Counted from the first letter of the stretch, positions 11,864-24,170 are shown. The stretch is 64,000 nt of DNA from Acanthacorydalis orientalis (GCA_034766995.1 CM068313.1:4340461-4404460), one strand, 5' to 3'. The notes: generated from the letters alone by a model not told the origin. Numbers and translations are program-made.

Positions 11864-12095
11864 TAATATTAAAAAACTAGATGCCTACAAACAGTAATGA
11901 ATTATATACCAATGAATTTTTTTTTTCAAAAAACTACCAAAAAAATTTTATTATTTTATTATAATTTAACTCAATCTTACAGCAAGTGCATTTACTGTGT
12001 TTTCGTCGGCTATACTCGTCGTCGCCTGGAAATAATTAAGCACACCACCAGTGGACATTCTCAAAATAAAACAGAACGCTTAAAGGGTTAAATCG
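11221..12095. repeat. Composite tandem repeat: module A, (TA)n, piggyBac 3' end, twice
   Basis: Module A (11221-11370 and 11662-11808) contains gaagaattcaatagtcttg, tttatcagcggttaaatac and tttttcttga. It is followed by (TA)n, then module B (11430-11655 and 11880-12090), which has gatgccaacaaacagt, gcaagtgcattta, cgtcgagtatactc, and ends in a ttaaggggttaa-like terminus. Module B matches the right end of the piggyBac relic at 52521-53488, and A flanks that relic too. Period is about 440 bp. Confidence 0.8.
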
Positions 12096-12719
12096 CTACA
12101 AATGTAAAATGTGTGAACATTTCTTCACATCACTGTCCTTTCTCTTTGTAAATAGACTAGTTTCGGTTTTGTTACCGTTCTATAGAAATACTATAGAAAC
12201 ATAATTCGTTATGAAACATTTGAGTAAACTAACACCATCTGAAATTAAAACAGTACAAATACCCACACGTACACGTTATTAATCTGGGGATAGGAAAAAA
12301 AACACACGGTTCGTCCTCGAACCGTCTGTCTGTGTTCGTCCCGTACCGATCGACCCATCCTCCCGTACCGGTCCGGTCTAATCCCCCAACACCTGTATCG
12401 ACGATTCGAGGAACGCGCTCTGATTTTGTCGAGTTCGAATTTTGAATTATGTCCGTGCGTGTGTTTGTTTGTGTCGATTTGTAATTTCAATCTCTGTAAT
12501 AATGGAATTGTGTTTCTGTGAAAGAGATGTCTGTGGATGGTCGAGGTGCCGCACGGGGCGTAGCTAACAGTAACTCAATACCGTGAATCGAATGTCAAAT
12601 TGTGTAATGTCGCTTTATTACATTTTTTTTTGTCGTACGTACACGCAGAAATGTTTCATAAGTATTTTGTTACAAATTATATGATTTGTTATTGTAACAA
12701 AAACAGACACACACATACC
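12096..12719. other. GC-richer island, no gene assigned
   Basis: Between about 12290 and 12460 the sequence is CpG-rich (for example cgtaccgatcgaccc and cgtaccggtccgg). On the minus strand a possible donor (cag followed by gtgttgg) is present. I could not connect it to any exon. The remainder is AT-rich. Confidence 0.3.
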
Positions 12720-12720
12720 T

Positions 12721-12855
12721 ACATATATATATATATATTATCATCATCTTCAGCCTTTGTTAATCCACTGCTAAATAAAGGCCTCTTTCATGATTTTTCA
12801 TTTCAACTGACTTTTAGATGGCACTATATATATATGTTTATATATATATATATAT

Positions 12856-12896
<41 letters not shown>

Positions 12897-13038
12897 TATA
12901 TATATATATATATATATATATATGTTTATATATATATATATATCATCAGCCTCTGTTAATCCACTGCTGAATAAAGGCCTCTCTCATGATTTTCCATTTC
13001 TTATGTTACATTTTTCATTTCAACTGACTTTTAGATGG

Positions 13039-13086
<48 letters not shown>

Positions 13087-13260
13087 GTTTATATATATAT
13101 ATATATATATGTTTATATATATATATATATATATATATATCATCATCAGCCTCTGTTAATCCACTGCTGAATAAAGGCCTCTTTCATGATTTTCCATTTC
13201 TTATGTTACATTTTTCATTTCAACTGACTTTTAGATGGCACTATATATATATATATATAT

Positions 13261-13309
<49 letters not shown>

Positions 13310-13336
13310 TATATATATATTTATATATATATATAT
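12721..13336 (-). repeat. Tandem array of RTE LINE 3' tails and (TA)n tracts
   Basis: Three short LINE 3' ends on the minus strand (12738-12825, 12943-13040, 13139-13240) alternate with (TA)n/(TATG)n tracts. Each begins, on +, with catc(a/t)tcagcctctgttaat and ends at the same point, caactgacttttagatggca followed by ctatata. Identical 5' cut points with a spacing of about 196-205 bp show that most copies arose by duplication of one truncated insertion plus its TA tract, not by independent retrotransposition. Confidence 0.8.
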
Positions 13337-13752
13337 ATCATCATCATCAGCCTCTGTTAATCCACTGCTGGACAAAGCCCCCTTCCATGATTTTTCATTT
13401 GATTCGATTCAGTGCCTCTCTTTTCGACAGATTTTCAAGAAAGTTTTTAATATCCTTATCTCATCTGTTTATTGGTCTCTTTCTGGGTCTTTTTATATTC
13501 CTTGGTTCCCAGTCAATAATTTTTCTTGTCCATCGGTTGTCCTCTCTTCTTGCAATATGTCCCGCCCGTTTCTATTTCAGACTCTTTACTCTTCTTATTA
13601 TATCTGTGACTCCTGTTTGTTTTCTTATCCATTCTATTCTCTTTCTATCTCTTCTTGTTATTCGCAACATGCATCTTTCCATACTTCCTTGTGTTGTTTG
13701 GATTCTTTGAACTATTTTGGCGTTAAGCACCCATGTTTTGCTACCGTAGGTG
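13337..13752 (-). pseudogene. RTE-type LINE reverse transcriptase C-terminal fragment
   Basis: On the minus strand the frame from about 13752 reads [17 protein letters not shown], then [17 protein letters not shown] and [14 protein letters not shown]. This is the hallmark tail of insect RTE/BovB-like endonuclease-reverse transcriptases (pattern YGAETW..., ...SMER.MLGI..RDR...N..IR..T.V.DI). Downstream the protein shifts frame and ends with a QQWI.RG-like motif and a stop, directly followed by catcat and (TA)n. The endonuclease and catalytic RT motifs are missing (5' truncation), so it is dead. About 415 bp remain. Confidence 0.8.
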
Positions 13753-13754
13753 TA

Positions 13755-13810
<56 letters not shown>

Positions 13811-13856
13811 TATATATATATATATGTATGTATATTTATATATATATATATACATA
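13753..13856. repeat. (TA)n with TATG/TACA interruptions
   Basis: Compound TA tract bounding the truncated 5' side of the LINE fragment. Reading frames through it and its neighbours, up to 300 codons long, are tyrosine-isoleucine artefacts. Confidence 0.9.
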
Positions 13857-14000
13857 CAAAGAGAGATTCAAAAAATGTATACACAGACGAGGGACCCGTC
13901 AGTTACGGAACAGATGGAGCAAAGTCATACAAATTAATGTGGGATACCTTAAGGATTGGAGTGTATTCAGTTTTTAAATAAATAAACAATCAGTTTCTAT
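13857..14000 (+). repeat. Unidentified dispersed repeat, related to 39790-39900
   Basis: The + frame reads [16 protein letters not shown] then [15 protein letters not shown] and a stop. The segment at 39790-39900 reads DKGFISHRTDKEKLYK then VMGDIVRIKVCRIL and a stop. DNA similarity spans the same stretch, so both belong to one family, possibly the 3' end of a transposon gene. I cannot name it. Confidence 0.45.
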
Positions 14001-14509
14001 AAAAAATGTACCGACTTAATCTGCAGACCTGATGTGCTGAGAATATCTTTAACACAGGGTACAATTTTCTTAAACAATATTTTAAAATAATTCTCAAACG
14101 GACGATGCCTAGTACTTAGAAACAAATCGCATAAAAAATAACTCGGAACCGAACCTCTGACTCGATATTTCAATACAGATTCTATTTATTTCCTTCCAAT
14201 ACCTCATGCATATTCATATCGATTTGAGAACATGCCTGAACTGTTCACGTGCTCGACGGAAACTTGTGTGTATACAATAATGAACGTCGAGGCCTTAGTC
14301 CTGTCACTTGAGAAGTGTGCGACAGAAGATTCCATCGGCGTGTTGAACGAACGGGCAAGGGCGATAAATTTAATTTTCCACCATATTAGGTGAAAACCTT
14401 GTCAGTTCGACATATGTTTCTCATTAAAATCGCAGATTACGATTTTACTCCGCTTGTCGCACGCCTGGGTATGAATTTGTAATCTATATTTTGTATACAT
14501 ATACACTTT

Positions 14510-14577
<68 letters not shown>

Positions 14578-14902
14578 ATGTAATTGATAAACATGTAAAC
14601 TTGAAACGTAGTGTGAAAATTAATATAGTTTAAATTTAGTGGAAATATGAATGATCGATTTTGAAATGCATATTTGTGCCGGTAATTATGGGAGTGGATT
14701 CAGTCATATATTTTTCTTATTGAGATATTTAGACCTTTGCGTTTCTGCGTAATAAAAATAATTTTTCCATTATGTACCAAAATATTTTCCAAAACACTTA
14801 ATATTTTTCGTTCCCTTTGTAATTGATTTGTTTACAGATTTTTTTTCCAATAGTAATATATAATTGTTGGTTTGAGAGTCTTAAGCAAAGAAAGTGATTT
14901 AA
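14001..14902. other. Non-coding stretch with GC-richer patch and (CA)n(TA)n
   Basis: A GC-richer patch lies at about 14230-14370. A (CA)n(TA)n tract runs from 14510 to 14573. No gene is seen. Confidence 0.4.
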
Positions 14903-15614
14903 GGGGACCCGGTGGTCTAGCGGCCTAAAATTTAAGCTATTCTAAAAATTTTTTTTCTATATGAAGGTAATGAATAATGCTTTCAAATTTTTTTACACTT
15001 ATTTTATTACTAATAAACTACACAAAAATGAAAATAAAGACAAAAAAAAAATTTTTTTTAAATTAGAAAAATGATGCTGAAGTCTCCCTCTCTAAAAAAA
15101 TGGAATTGCGTGGTGAATGATGATTTATCTCTCCCTCTGATCTGAAATAAAACAATTGACGAATTTTTAATTAGTATAAGTATAGCTATCGCAGGAAGTA
15201 GAATAAAAAAAAAAATTTGACAAAATGGCGCGTAGTCAAAAGTACAAGTTTGAAAACGACCAGTATTTTTGAATGTTTTGTTAATAAAAAAAATATAAAT
15301 ATTTTACGGATACTATTATTTTTACTTCCAGCGAGAGCTAGAACTATTCAGAATAACATATTAAAATTTCAGACAAATCGGTCAAGTAGTTTTTTTTTTC
15401 TGGCCCCCGCAAGACGAAAAAAAGTAGTTTCGAGATAAACGCGTTTAAAGTTTCAAGCAAGTATATTCTCAAGAAACTGACCTGACCTTCTAATGGGCTG
15501 TAGATCCTGAAATACTCTGAATTTCGTCATCAAATTTTAACAGTATATTTTTAAGATACTATACTTTCGAAAAAAAAAATCGATTTTTCGAAAATTCTAG
15601 ACCAACGGGTCCCC
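14903..15614. mobile_element. 712-bp TIR element flanked by TTAA
   Basis: The left end ggggacccggtggtctag (14903-14920) and the right end ctagaccaacgggtcccc (15597-15614) are inverted repeats of 18 bp with one mismatch. Both are bordered by TTAA (14899-14902 and 15615-15618). A TTAA target duplication is typical of piggyBac-like elements, although the terminal bases do not match the usual piggyBac CCC/CCT start closely. The interior is AT-rich with no recognisable transposase, so it is a non-autonomous (MITE-like) element. Confidence 0.8.
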
Positions 15615-15815
15615 TTAAATTAAAGTTAACTACCTCGAAAATAAATACAGTTTTATACAAAAATCAGATAGGTGCATATATTTTTTCATGAAAAAGTATA
15701 CCGAAAAGTAAATCACTCAGTCCACTACACAAATAAACAGAAACAGAATTGTGTTTACGGATCGACTTTGCAGTCATTAAATGGTATTTTTTTTTTAATT
15801 TTTGTTCTTCTACAT

Positions 15816-16470
15816 CAGCGTTTTTGAACCTTTCTCCGACCTCGTTTTCTTCCCGTGGCCCCTTTGTTATACGGGTAGAAAGGTAACTTTTTAAATGTGT
15901 TGTTTGTAAATAGAACATGTTTTATTGTATTTTTTATAATTTATACAAAATACAATAATTAAATAAAAATTTATACTTTAAGTATTTCCCTATCAGTGTG
16001 GTTCTTGATCTCGATTACCGAAAATAAGTTTTTTTTTTTTAATATCCGGTGTTATATCTATGAGCGATAACCGAAGATTACCTCTGTCTATTATGTTCGG
16101 GCGATTCCGCGTTAGGCTGAATAAATAATTCATACGACTGAAACCTGAGTATAAAATGTCATAAAAAGAATTTAGCTTTATCTCAAAGCTGTGAAGACTT
16201 TTCAGGTATTGTACTCTTGATCCAAAAATAGTGTTTTTCTTGTTTGAAAATTATTTTGTCTGCTGTTGCTCTGTAGCTCTATGAGCGTTTCCGAAATTCT
16301 ATTGATAATCACTTCTCTGTCCACTTCACTTCTCTCTTTCCTCCATTTCTCACTTCTCTGTGGCCTCTTACTCTTGTGCCGTACCCCTTTTTACATGATT
16401 TTTACCTATAGCCCCTTGGAATATTCTGCTGCTTCTTGGGGGCCATATGGACGCAGATTGAGAACCCCTG
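15816..16470. mobile_element. Non-autonomous hAT element, 655 bp
   Basis: The left end cagcgtttttgaacc and the complement of the right end (caggggttctcaatctgcg) resemble the cagnggttctcaacc termini of Charlie-like hAT elements. Flanking 8-bp direct repeats are ttctacat (15808-15815) and ttctagat (16471-16478), 7 of 8 identical, the size expected for hAT target duplications. No hAT transposase is visible inside. A short + frame at 16266-16484 (many Leu/Ser) is probably a chance reading. Confidence 0.8.
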
Positions 16471-16478
16471 TTCTAGAT

Positions 16479-16593
16479 TATTAAAATGTAAATATTATAA
16501 TATAAAATAAATTATGAAATCATTTTTTTCAATTTCTTAACTTAGTCTACGTCATAATTACCGGCACATTTATTTGTCTGGTTATACTAACAC

Positions 16594-16646
<53 letters not shown>

Positions 16647-16968
16647 AATAAATATATAAATAGATTAGAGAAAGTATATAGAAACACTTGTACTTAATGT
16701 TAAAGATTTGAAAACGGCTCGTAGCTAGTGCTTCGATTATTTTCAAATGATTAATCGTCAATTGAAAATCCGTATAATTAATGACTGAAGATAAATATCA
16801 TTCCTTTTCTAATAGATCTAAAGTTTATCCTTTGCGTTTAACTCGAATCAGTAATATTTATTAGACGACTTATATCATTTTAATTTAAAGGTTACCCGTG
16901 CCATTTGTTCCTATAATATTCTCGAATATCAACGTGTAAGCACAGAATTGTTCAGTGAATGTGGATTG

Positions 16969-17011
<43 letters not shown>

Positions 17012-18427
17012 GAGAGAGATGCAGAGAAAGAGAGAGAATCACCTAATATAAGTAAACCGTTAAAACTATGTAAAATACCACATATTTTCATAATCTGATA
17101 AAGATCTCACTGCAGTTCTGATACTGAATTCACTTTCACAAATGAATTCCTTTTTCATTCCTCAATACTTACTCTCTGATCAAATTTGAAGCCTTTTACA
17201 AACACGTGCTCTAATTTTACAGTTAATCCTGTGAACCCGGACGTGGATCTAGAAATCCATTGATGTTTTCCAAAAAAACTCTGGTCTGAGAGCGCTATCT
17301 TTTGGATGTTATATTTAAAGGTCACTAATCTCTTTCGAATGAGACTAAATTTATAACTCTTTCTTTCATTGGAATAAAATCACGGTCGTCCAAAAATCAG
17401 AAAAATCCCTGTGTTTTTTCTTTTGAAAACTTATACAAGTTGTGAACTGGAGAATTGGGTTGAATGATATTTTTTCCAAAGGTTCATCGTTGGAAAAAAG
17501 CGTATAAAATATTCCAGTTTGTTTTTCACGTTGTCAAAAAAAAAATAAAATTCTGTATGCACCGATATTTTTTGATTAATTGGTAAGTTAGTTTTTTCCT
17601 CTTAAAAAATGATTTCTTGTCAAAAAAACGAAAAAGGAAGAAAATGCGAAAAAACTTTTACCGTTTTTTTGTTGCAATAAATAAAAAAATATTCATCGCA
17701 TGAAAAAAAGTATAAGAACCAAAGTTGTAGAGAATTAAAATCTGTACTAAATGGTTATTTAATTTCTTTTGCAGATACAATACGAAGCGAGATATAAAAA
17801 AAACTGAAATTTAACCCTTTTAACGCGCTGGTCACGACAACGTAAGGTCTGTCAGTTCATAAAAGTGTAATTATATTCTAGATAAACCCCACTCCTACCG
17901 TCTCACAATAATGATAAGATTGTCCAACTTGTCCACAGCTAGATCTACTATATGCATCTTGTATAAAAAAATATAACAGAAAAATTTATTAAAAATTTTG
18001 TAAGATTTTCCGACCATTAAATTACAGAATAATACAGACAATTCTGTTTTGTATAAACAACAATCAACAATATTTATGATCAATTAATGTTTCCTGAACA
18101 TCATTTTAAACCGATTTTTAATTTCTGAAGTAGGTAACTCACTTGTATTTTATTTATGAAGTAATCATTTTTTGTATACCTTCATTATATCGAATTCGTT
18201 TAACACAAACATCTTGTACGAGTACTCTTACATGTTTCTCTCGTCATGGTGAATTTTTAATTTATACACTAAATACATTTTTCAACTCTGACTGAGCTGA
18301 CATACATATCGACTTGACATGGGTATCTAGATTTATTATTCCCGTTGTTACAGATGGAATTGTATTTTTTTGTGTGCGCCGTTGTTGACACTTCCAATAT
18401 TTTATTTCAGTTCAAATTTGTAAACAT

Positions 18428-18468
<41 letters not shown>

Positions 18469-19260
18469 GTATATGTATATGTATGTATATATATATATAT
18501 GTATATGTATATGTGTGTGTATTTTTATATTTTTGATTTCTTGACAGTTTGATTATACAAGTTGTATCGATTCTGCAAAAAGTAAAACAAACAATAAACA
18601 CATTGTGTTTTCATCATATTTTTTTAGACTGTAAAAACGTTTTCTAACAAAAACAAATTAAACGTTTAGTTAAATATAGGCAGTGTTATGTGAAGATAAA
18701 AGATGTATTCTGTCAATACCCTGTGTGGTAGGTCACACTGGGAATAATTAACTGTGAACTCTCCAAGAGAAAAGTACATCGATTGCTGACAATGTGTCTG
18801 GACAGCCACACTTGTTTGAATCACGAACATGTCACGTCACATTCATATTTATTCAGTATAGTCATCTAACGGAAATTGAAAGCATGCGTATTGCATCCAG
18901 GCAAATTCGATTGTCTCTCTAACACATTTTATTTGGTCGGTAGGAAAATAATTGCGGTTTTTGTTTTTTGAATTCTAATCTTATTTTTTGTAATGAGTGT
19001 CATTACATTGTATTCATGTTAACACTTTTGTCAATACCCAAATTTTCTCAATTCGTTTAATACCTGGGATACCCGGGTACCCACGATACCGTCCGTGTAC
19101 CTGCTGACCCTTTTTTTCTTAAAATTCTATAGTTGTATCTCAACAAAGGAAGTGTAGTTGCTCGGAGACTAATTAAACGGTACTTTTGCGGTTTTTTAAA
19201 ACTTTGAGCTCATTTTTCTTCCGATAGGCGCAAAAGTGTATCAAAGAGTTAAGGGAACAT
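16479..19260. other. AT-rich DNA with microsatellites
   Basis: (TA)n tracts are at 16600-16642 and 16975-17008, and a compound (TA)n/(TATG)n tract at 18429-18515. At 17110-17180 there is a partial copy of the dispersed foldback family (gaattcactttcacaaatg). Near 17812-17840 a ttaacccttttaacgcgc, tggtcacgac segment resembles a piggyBac-type terminus but has no partner. No gene is seen. Confidence 0.45.
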
Positions 19261-20060
19261 AAACTAGGGCTTAGTACCTACCAAACCATCGATCCTCGAG
19301 CGATTCGAGTTCCCCACGTTGGCGCCCTCACCTTTTAGGCCTTGCAGAAAAAACTGTATTGCCGCTACGTTTTCTTTTAAATCGTTCTTGCTCTTTGTAT
19401 TTCTCTACTATGAATCTGTATTCTCTTCTTTCCCGTACAACGATTCTAACATTTATCCAAAGGCCGCCGCGAATAACATTGAACTAAATTGGATCTCGAT
19501 GTGTCCTATAACAGAAAATATTTACTGGCGTGCGTCTAATCACAGCGCCGCACAGAGCGTGAACCGTCGACGGCGCCGCGCCAAGTTCCGGAACGCGGAA
19601 AACGTTTATTTACCGAACCTTATCGATAGTTAATCTCCATGGGAAATCATGCAGAGTCGATTGTGTCCTCGTATCGATGATGAATTGTTTATGCGCCGAT
19701 ACTGGCAAGTGGTGCGCGCGAGCGACGGCGTCTTCGTCGTCGTCGCGTTAAGAAAATTAACGCCGATGAAAAATGATTGTTTTCGACGGAACGGTCGTCA
19801 TAAAATCCGTCGTTAATTGGAACGCGCTTCTTTTTCTCCGTTTTACGACGACACGGCTAATTACTTTCTGGTCTGTACGTGTAGTGGATTCCGTTCGAGG
19901 AATCTCGCGCTCGCAGACGGTCGTTTCTTATTGTCGATCGATTTTATGTACGGGTGTCGTTCGACAAGTGACAGCTCTTAATTAGTATCAGACGGCGACA
20001 AAACAGAAATTGGTATTTGTTCGACGCTGATTGTCTTGTCGGTAATGAATTTATGTCGCA
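19261..20060. other. CpG-rich unique island
   Basis: An 800-bp GC- and CpG-rich island within AT-rich repeats (for example around 19550-19590 and 19690-19760). Open frames exist but none matches a family or has a convincing exon structure. It could hold an enhancer, promoter or untranslated exon. I cannot decide. Confidence 0.3.
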
Positions 20061-20332
20061 GAGGCTGACGGGCACTACGAGCAGTTCGTACTGCACGAAC
20101 AGAAGCAACATGTTTACAATATTTCCTCTTTTGAGAAAATTGTATTCGATTTCTTTTTGTACTAATTTGTCAGGAAGGACGGCAACTATCTAACCGTTCG
20201 CTTTTTCGTACCAGACTCTTCGATTAGGGTTTCAGATGCTCGTGCATCTCAAATATGCCAACTTTTGTGATTTGTGTGGTGAAAAAGAATTCATTCATAC
20301 CAGTAAATTTATTCATAAAGTAAGAACTACGT

Positions 20333-21400
20333 GGGTCGATTGATATGCATGGTAAAAAAGGGAGTTGAAAGACATTTTTTTGGGAAAAAATCGATTTTAT
20401 TCTTCAACATAGTCTTCATTGAGGGCTATACACTTGGTCCAGCAAGTTTCCAATTTTTTCATCCCGCTGGAAAAGTACCTTTTCTCAAAGTCTGAAAAAT
20501 ACGCATTAACAAAAAAATCCTCATTCTTCCCACCGAGAATTTCCCCCCCCCCTCTGAGAATTTCTTCCCACTGAGCCAAATTTTCAAGTTTAAGAAGCGG
20601 AAGAAATCCCACAAGGCCAAGTCTGGAGAATAGGGTAAGGGTGAAGGTGTTGTAAAAATACTTGCTAAAAAATTAATATACTTGGATCGTTTGATAAGTA
20701 TGGTAAACAGTAAGTTAAAAAGCGTTTTTTCGGAAAAAATCTATTTCATTCCTAAACATAGTCTCCATTGAAGGCTATACACTTGGTTTAGTTAGTTTCC
20801 AAGTTTGTCATCCTGTTGAAAAAGTATCTTTTCTAAGTCTGCAAAACACACATTGACAACCTCATTCTTCCCACCGAGAATTTTTCTCCCCCTGAGAATT
20901 TCTTCCCACCGAGCCATATTTTCGATTTTGTGAAGAGGAAGAAATCCCACGAGGATAAGTTCGGAGAATAGGATGAGGGTGAGGGTGTTGTAAAGAATAC
21001 CTGCTAAAAAATTAATATACTTGGATTTTTTGATAATTATGGTAAAAAAATAAGTTAAAAAAATAAGTTAAAAATAAGTTAGCAAGTATTCTTTACAACA
21101 CCCTCACCTTCATCCTATTCTCCAGATTTTTTGGAGAAAATCGATTTCATTCCTCAACATAGTCTACATTGAGGGCTACACACTTGCTCCAGCGAGTTTC
21201 CGATTTTTTCATCTCGTCGTAAAAGTATCTTTTTTCAAAGTCTGCAAAACTCACATTAACAAAAAAAATCCTCATTCTTCCCACCGAGAATTTTTCACCC
21301 CCTGAGAATGTCTTCTCACCGAGCCATATTTTCAAGTTTGTGAAGAGGAAGAATTCGTACTGGCCCTAGTCTGGAGATTAGGGTGGTTGGGGAATCAATT
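20333..21400 (-). pseudogene. Three tandem mariner 3' ends (transposase C-termini)
   Basis: Three related segments (about 20333-20680, 20681-21020, 21021-21400) each encode, on the minus strand, a mariner transposase C-terminus. Visible motifs are PYSPDLALWDFF (third catalytic Asp region, seen near 20600-20640), then after a frameshift FEKRYF..GMKK.ET.W.KCIALN.DYVEE and a stop. The marker catagtc(t/c)(t/a)cattga recurs at 20408, 20757 and 21158. Each copy also has a terminus like tggatcgtttgataagtatg. N-terminal and first catalytic parts are missing. Indels and frameshifts make all copies inactive. Confidence 0.8.
20963..21123. repeat. 45-bp inverted repeat, 71-bp loop
   Basis: The arms 20963-21007 (ggagaataggatgagggtg...) and 21079-21123 (...catcctattctcc) are reverse complements with about two mismatches. 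They come from oppositely oriented mariner fragments and could form a hairpin. Confidence 0.85.
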
Positions 21401-21708
21401 CAATAAATTATTATTGATCATTTTTAATACAAAAATGGTAAGATTTTTTCAAATTTCTGAAAATTCTGAAGATTTCTCTACACGGTTTCGTTCCAAAAAT
21501 GATATTATTTTTATAGAAATGCATACTAGTATCAGTTTAAAAAGATCAATAACTATTCACTGAAGATTTTTAAATATAAATGTTTTACTGGTCTTCTTGG
21601 ATGAAAAATGGAATCACTAACACAGATGTGTTCGTGAATTCAGCCAGTGTCAGGAATGTATGATACCATTATGATATGAGACCATGAGAGAACAATATCT
21701 TTCAACTA
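21401..21708. other. AT-rich DNA with foldback-family terminus
   Basis: At 21630-21656 cgtgaattcagccagtgtca is the end of a dispersed foldback element whose other copies are at 44.7 and 5.7 kb. No gene is seen. Confidence 0.5.
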
Positions 21709-21805
21709 TTAGGTGTACAGATTAATTTAAAGCTTTTTTTATAGAAAATGTGTTTCCGAAAATATGGAATACTTTTAAATCCTTAAAACATTCCATTTTT
21801 TTATA

Positions 21806-21860
<55 letters not shown>

Positions 21861-22024
21861 TTAAATAAAATATCAAATAACTTGAAAGTGGAATGAACTC
21901 AATTTTTTTAAAATGGTGCAGTTCTTTCAGACAGAAATAATAATTTCTTACAAAGAGTAAGCACAGTGTTCGATCAACTATTATATCAGTTTATTTAAAA
22001 TTTCCAGACACACACACATACATG

Positions 22025-22081
<57 letters not shown>

Positions 22082-22201
22082 CTATCATTTTGATTACACA
22101 GCTGTTCTATTTTTCTAGTTCCCACACATTGCGATATTTCAGATAAGAATAATTTTATATTAAAATAGGGACAGTACGACAAAGCGGTTCTCTATATACT
22201 A

Positions 22202-22279
<78 letters not shown>

Positions 22280-22908
22280 GAAAAGTAGATTCTCTACAAC
22301 AATCAGAATCGTTCATGACAGTGGATAAACAGAGGAGAAGCACCAAAACAGTTTCCTAAACAGAAGCTTCATGAAAAGAAGGTTATGGTCACTGTTTGGT
22401 GGTCGTAAAGTGGCATGATTCACTGATACTTCTTAAATCCTAGTGAAACAATGACAGCAGATAAATATTGTCAGGGAATTGAAAAAATGTATAAGTTGCA
22501 TCATTTACGGGCAATGTTAGTCAATCGAAGAGGACAAATTCTTCTTCATTTCAACGTCCGCCCATACGACTCACAAATGAAAAAATTAAATGAACTGGGT
22601 TATGAAACCTTACCTTACTTACCTTATTCTCCGGACCTGTCTGTCCCACAGATCATCATTTTTATAAACATTCGAATAAGTTCCTGCGAGTGAAGGTTTT
22701 CAATGTTCAAGCATCAGCTGAAACCGTTTTCGATGAATTAATTAATTCCAGGATTCCATCATGTATGAATAAACAAACTCGTTTCCAGTTGTAAGAAATG
22801 TGTGCAGGCCAGTGGTCTTTATTTTGATTAATAAATATAATTTTCAACTGATATATGCGTCCTTATACTCGATACGTAAAAACCGCAATTATTTTTACAC
22901 GAGCCTAA
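21709..22908 (+). pseudogene. Degraded mariner element with TIRs, 1.2 kb
   Basis: The left end ttaggtgtacagattaattt and the complement of the right end (ttaggctcgtgtaaaaataa) are mariner-type TIRs. Each is bordered by TA (21707-21708 and 22909-22910). The interior encodes a broken mariner transposase on +: a GEAPKQFPKQKLHEKKV then MVTVWWS block at about 22330-22410, then TADKYCQGIEKMYK, NRRGQILLHFN (second catalytic region, the usual HDN changed to HFN), and LNELGYETLPYLPYSPD. The family resembles Hsmar2-like mariners. Three (TA)n tracts (21811-21852, 22025-22080, 22196-22277) have expanded inside it, and stops and frameshifts interrupt the frame. Confidence 0.8.
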
Positions 22909-22910
22909 TA

Positions 22911-24170
22911 TATCTCAATTGTTGCTACGTGGAAACAACTATTTCGCTGTTAGAATTTAATAATTTGCAGGCAACAAACTCTAAAGGCTCCAAAAACTCT
23001 AAATAATTTAATATAACCTCAGACCAACCCCTATCTTCATATATTTTATTGTTTAAAAGGTTAACGATTGTGTTCAGAGCTTATCACGTTTCAACATATG
23101 ATCATAAACTGGACAATTAGAATTGTCACACATATGAGACGCCGAGTTCTTCTAACAAACCACACCCTGTCACACATATGTGACGGTTGATAGCAAACAT
23201 GTTAAAGGATAATTAATTGATCTCTATCTATCTTGTATGAACTAAACTTTTCTAAACAAACTTCTGACAAGGATAGTGAATTATCCATAAGCATTAAATT
23301 TTGTATTACTGTCTATATTTTCCTTTTTAACACTTTAAAAGCGGATAAAATTATAGGAAAAATATTTTCATTGCTGTCAATCTTCATTTTAATATAAAGT
23401 TATCAGTTTATATTTATTTACAGTGTTGCCATATAAAAGATCTGTATTAAATTTAGTGTTTGGATTTAGAGAAATGTGACTGTACAAAGAGGATATTGAC
23501 AAAAAAACATTTTTTTACTCATATTGCATACAAATTCGTTATGGAATCGAAAATATGAAATACATGCCGTTTTCGCCCACACGGTGACAGATCGCCTTGC
23601 ATTCTATTTATTGCGAAAACAGATCGTTGTTAAATAATAAGATTGGCGTTGTTGACATTCAAAAAATAAACAAACTTCCTACAAATTGTTTCAATTTACG
23701 TCAACAAACCATACAAGGTGCTCACTCACTCAGGTACGCATACACATGTACTGGTGGTATGTTCATGTGAATGTCAAAGAGATGTCTCTTCGGGCGTATA
23801 GTAGATTTTTATACACGGCTGTCTAGATTGGGTTCGGGAATTAGATACAGAAAAATCTATACCTTGGCACTCTGAGGATGATGGTAGCGCTATCGAAATG
23901 CGCATGCGCATCGATCGAAAACGATCAATAGTCAATCATTGAACATTCCTGACCAGAACTTTTTTTGTAGCCCTTGGTAAGAAAAACAATTATTATAAAA
24001 CCTACATACATCCTAAATAACAACACAGTTAATAAACAATAGCACTGAATACATAAAACGTGTTCTAAACGGATGTCATTCAATAAAAATCGACCGACTG
24101 AATCAACAAGTCGGAAGTCTGTTTTCTCTGTTACAAGAAAAATACACAAAAGAGAAATCACTTGTCCGAA
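22911..24170. other. AT-rich DNA, possible piggyBac-like end
   Basis: At about 23170-23215 the phrase cacatatgtgacggttgata, gcaaacatgttaa resembles a piggyBac-type terminus ending in TTAA, but no partner end is clear. At 23855-23945 there is an inverted copy of the dispersed foldback family (ctctgaggatgatgg then cgatcaatagtcaatc). No gene is seen. Confidence 0.4.

Noticed and set aside
13035..13937. 300-codon + open frame
   Set aside because: It runs through (TA)n tracts (tyrosine-isoleucine runs) and antisense to an RTE LINE fragment. Not a gene.
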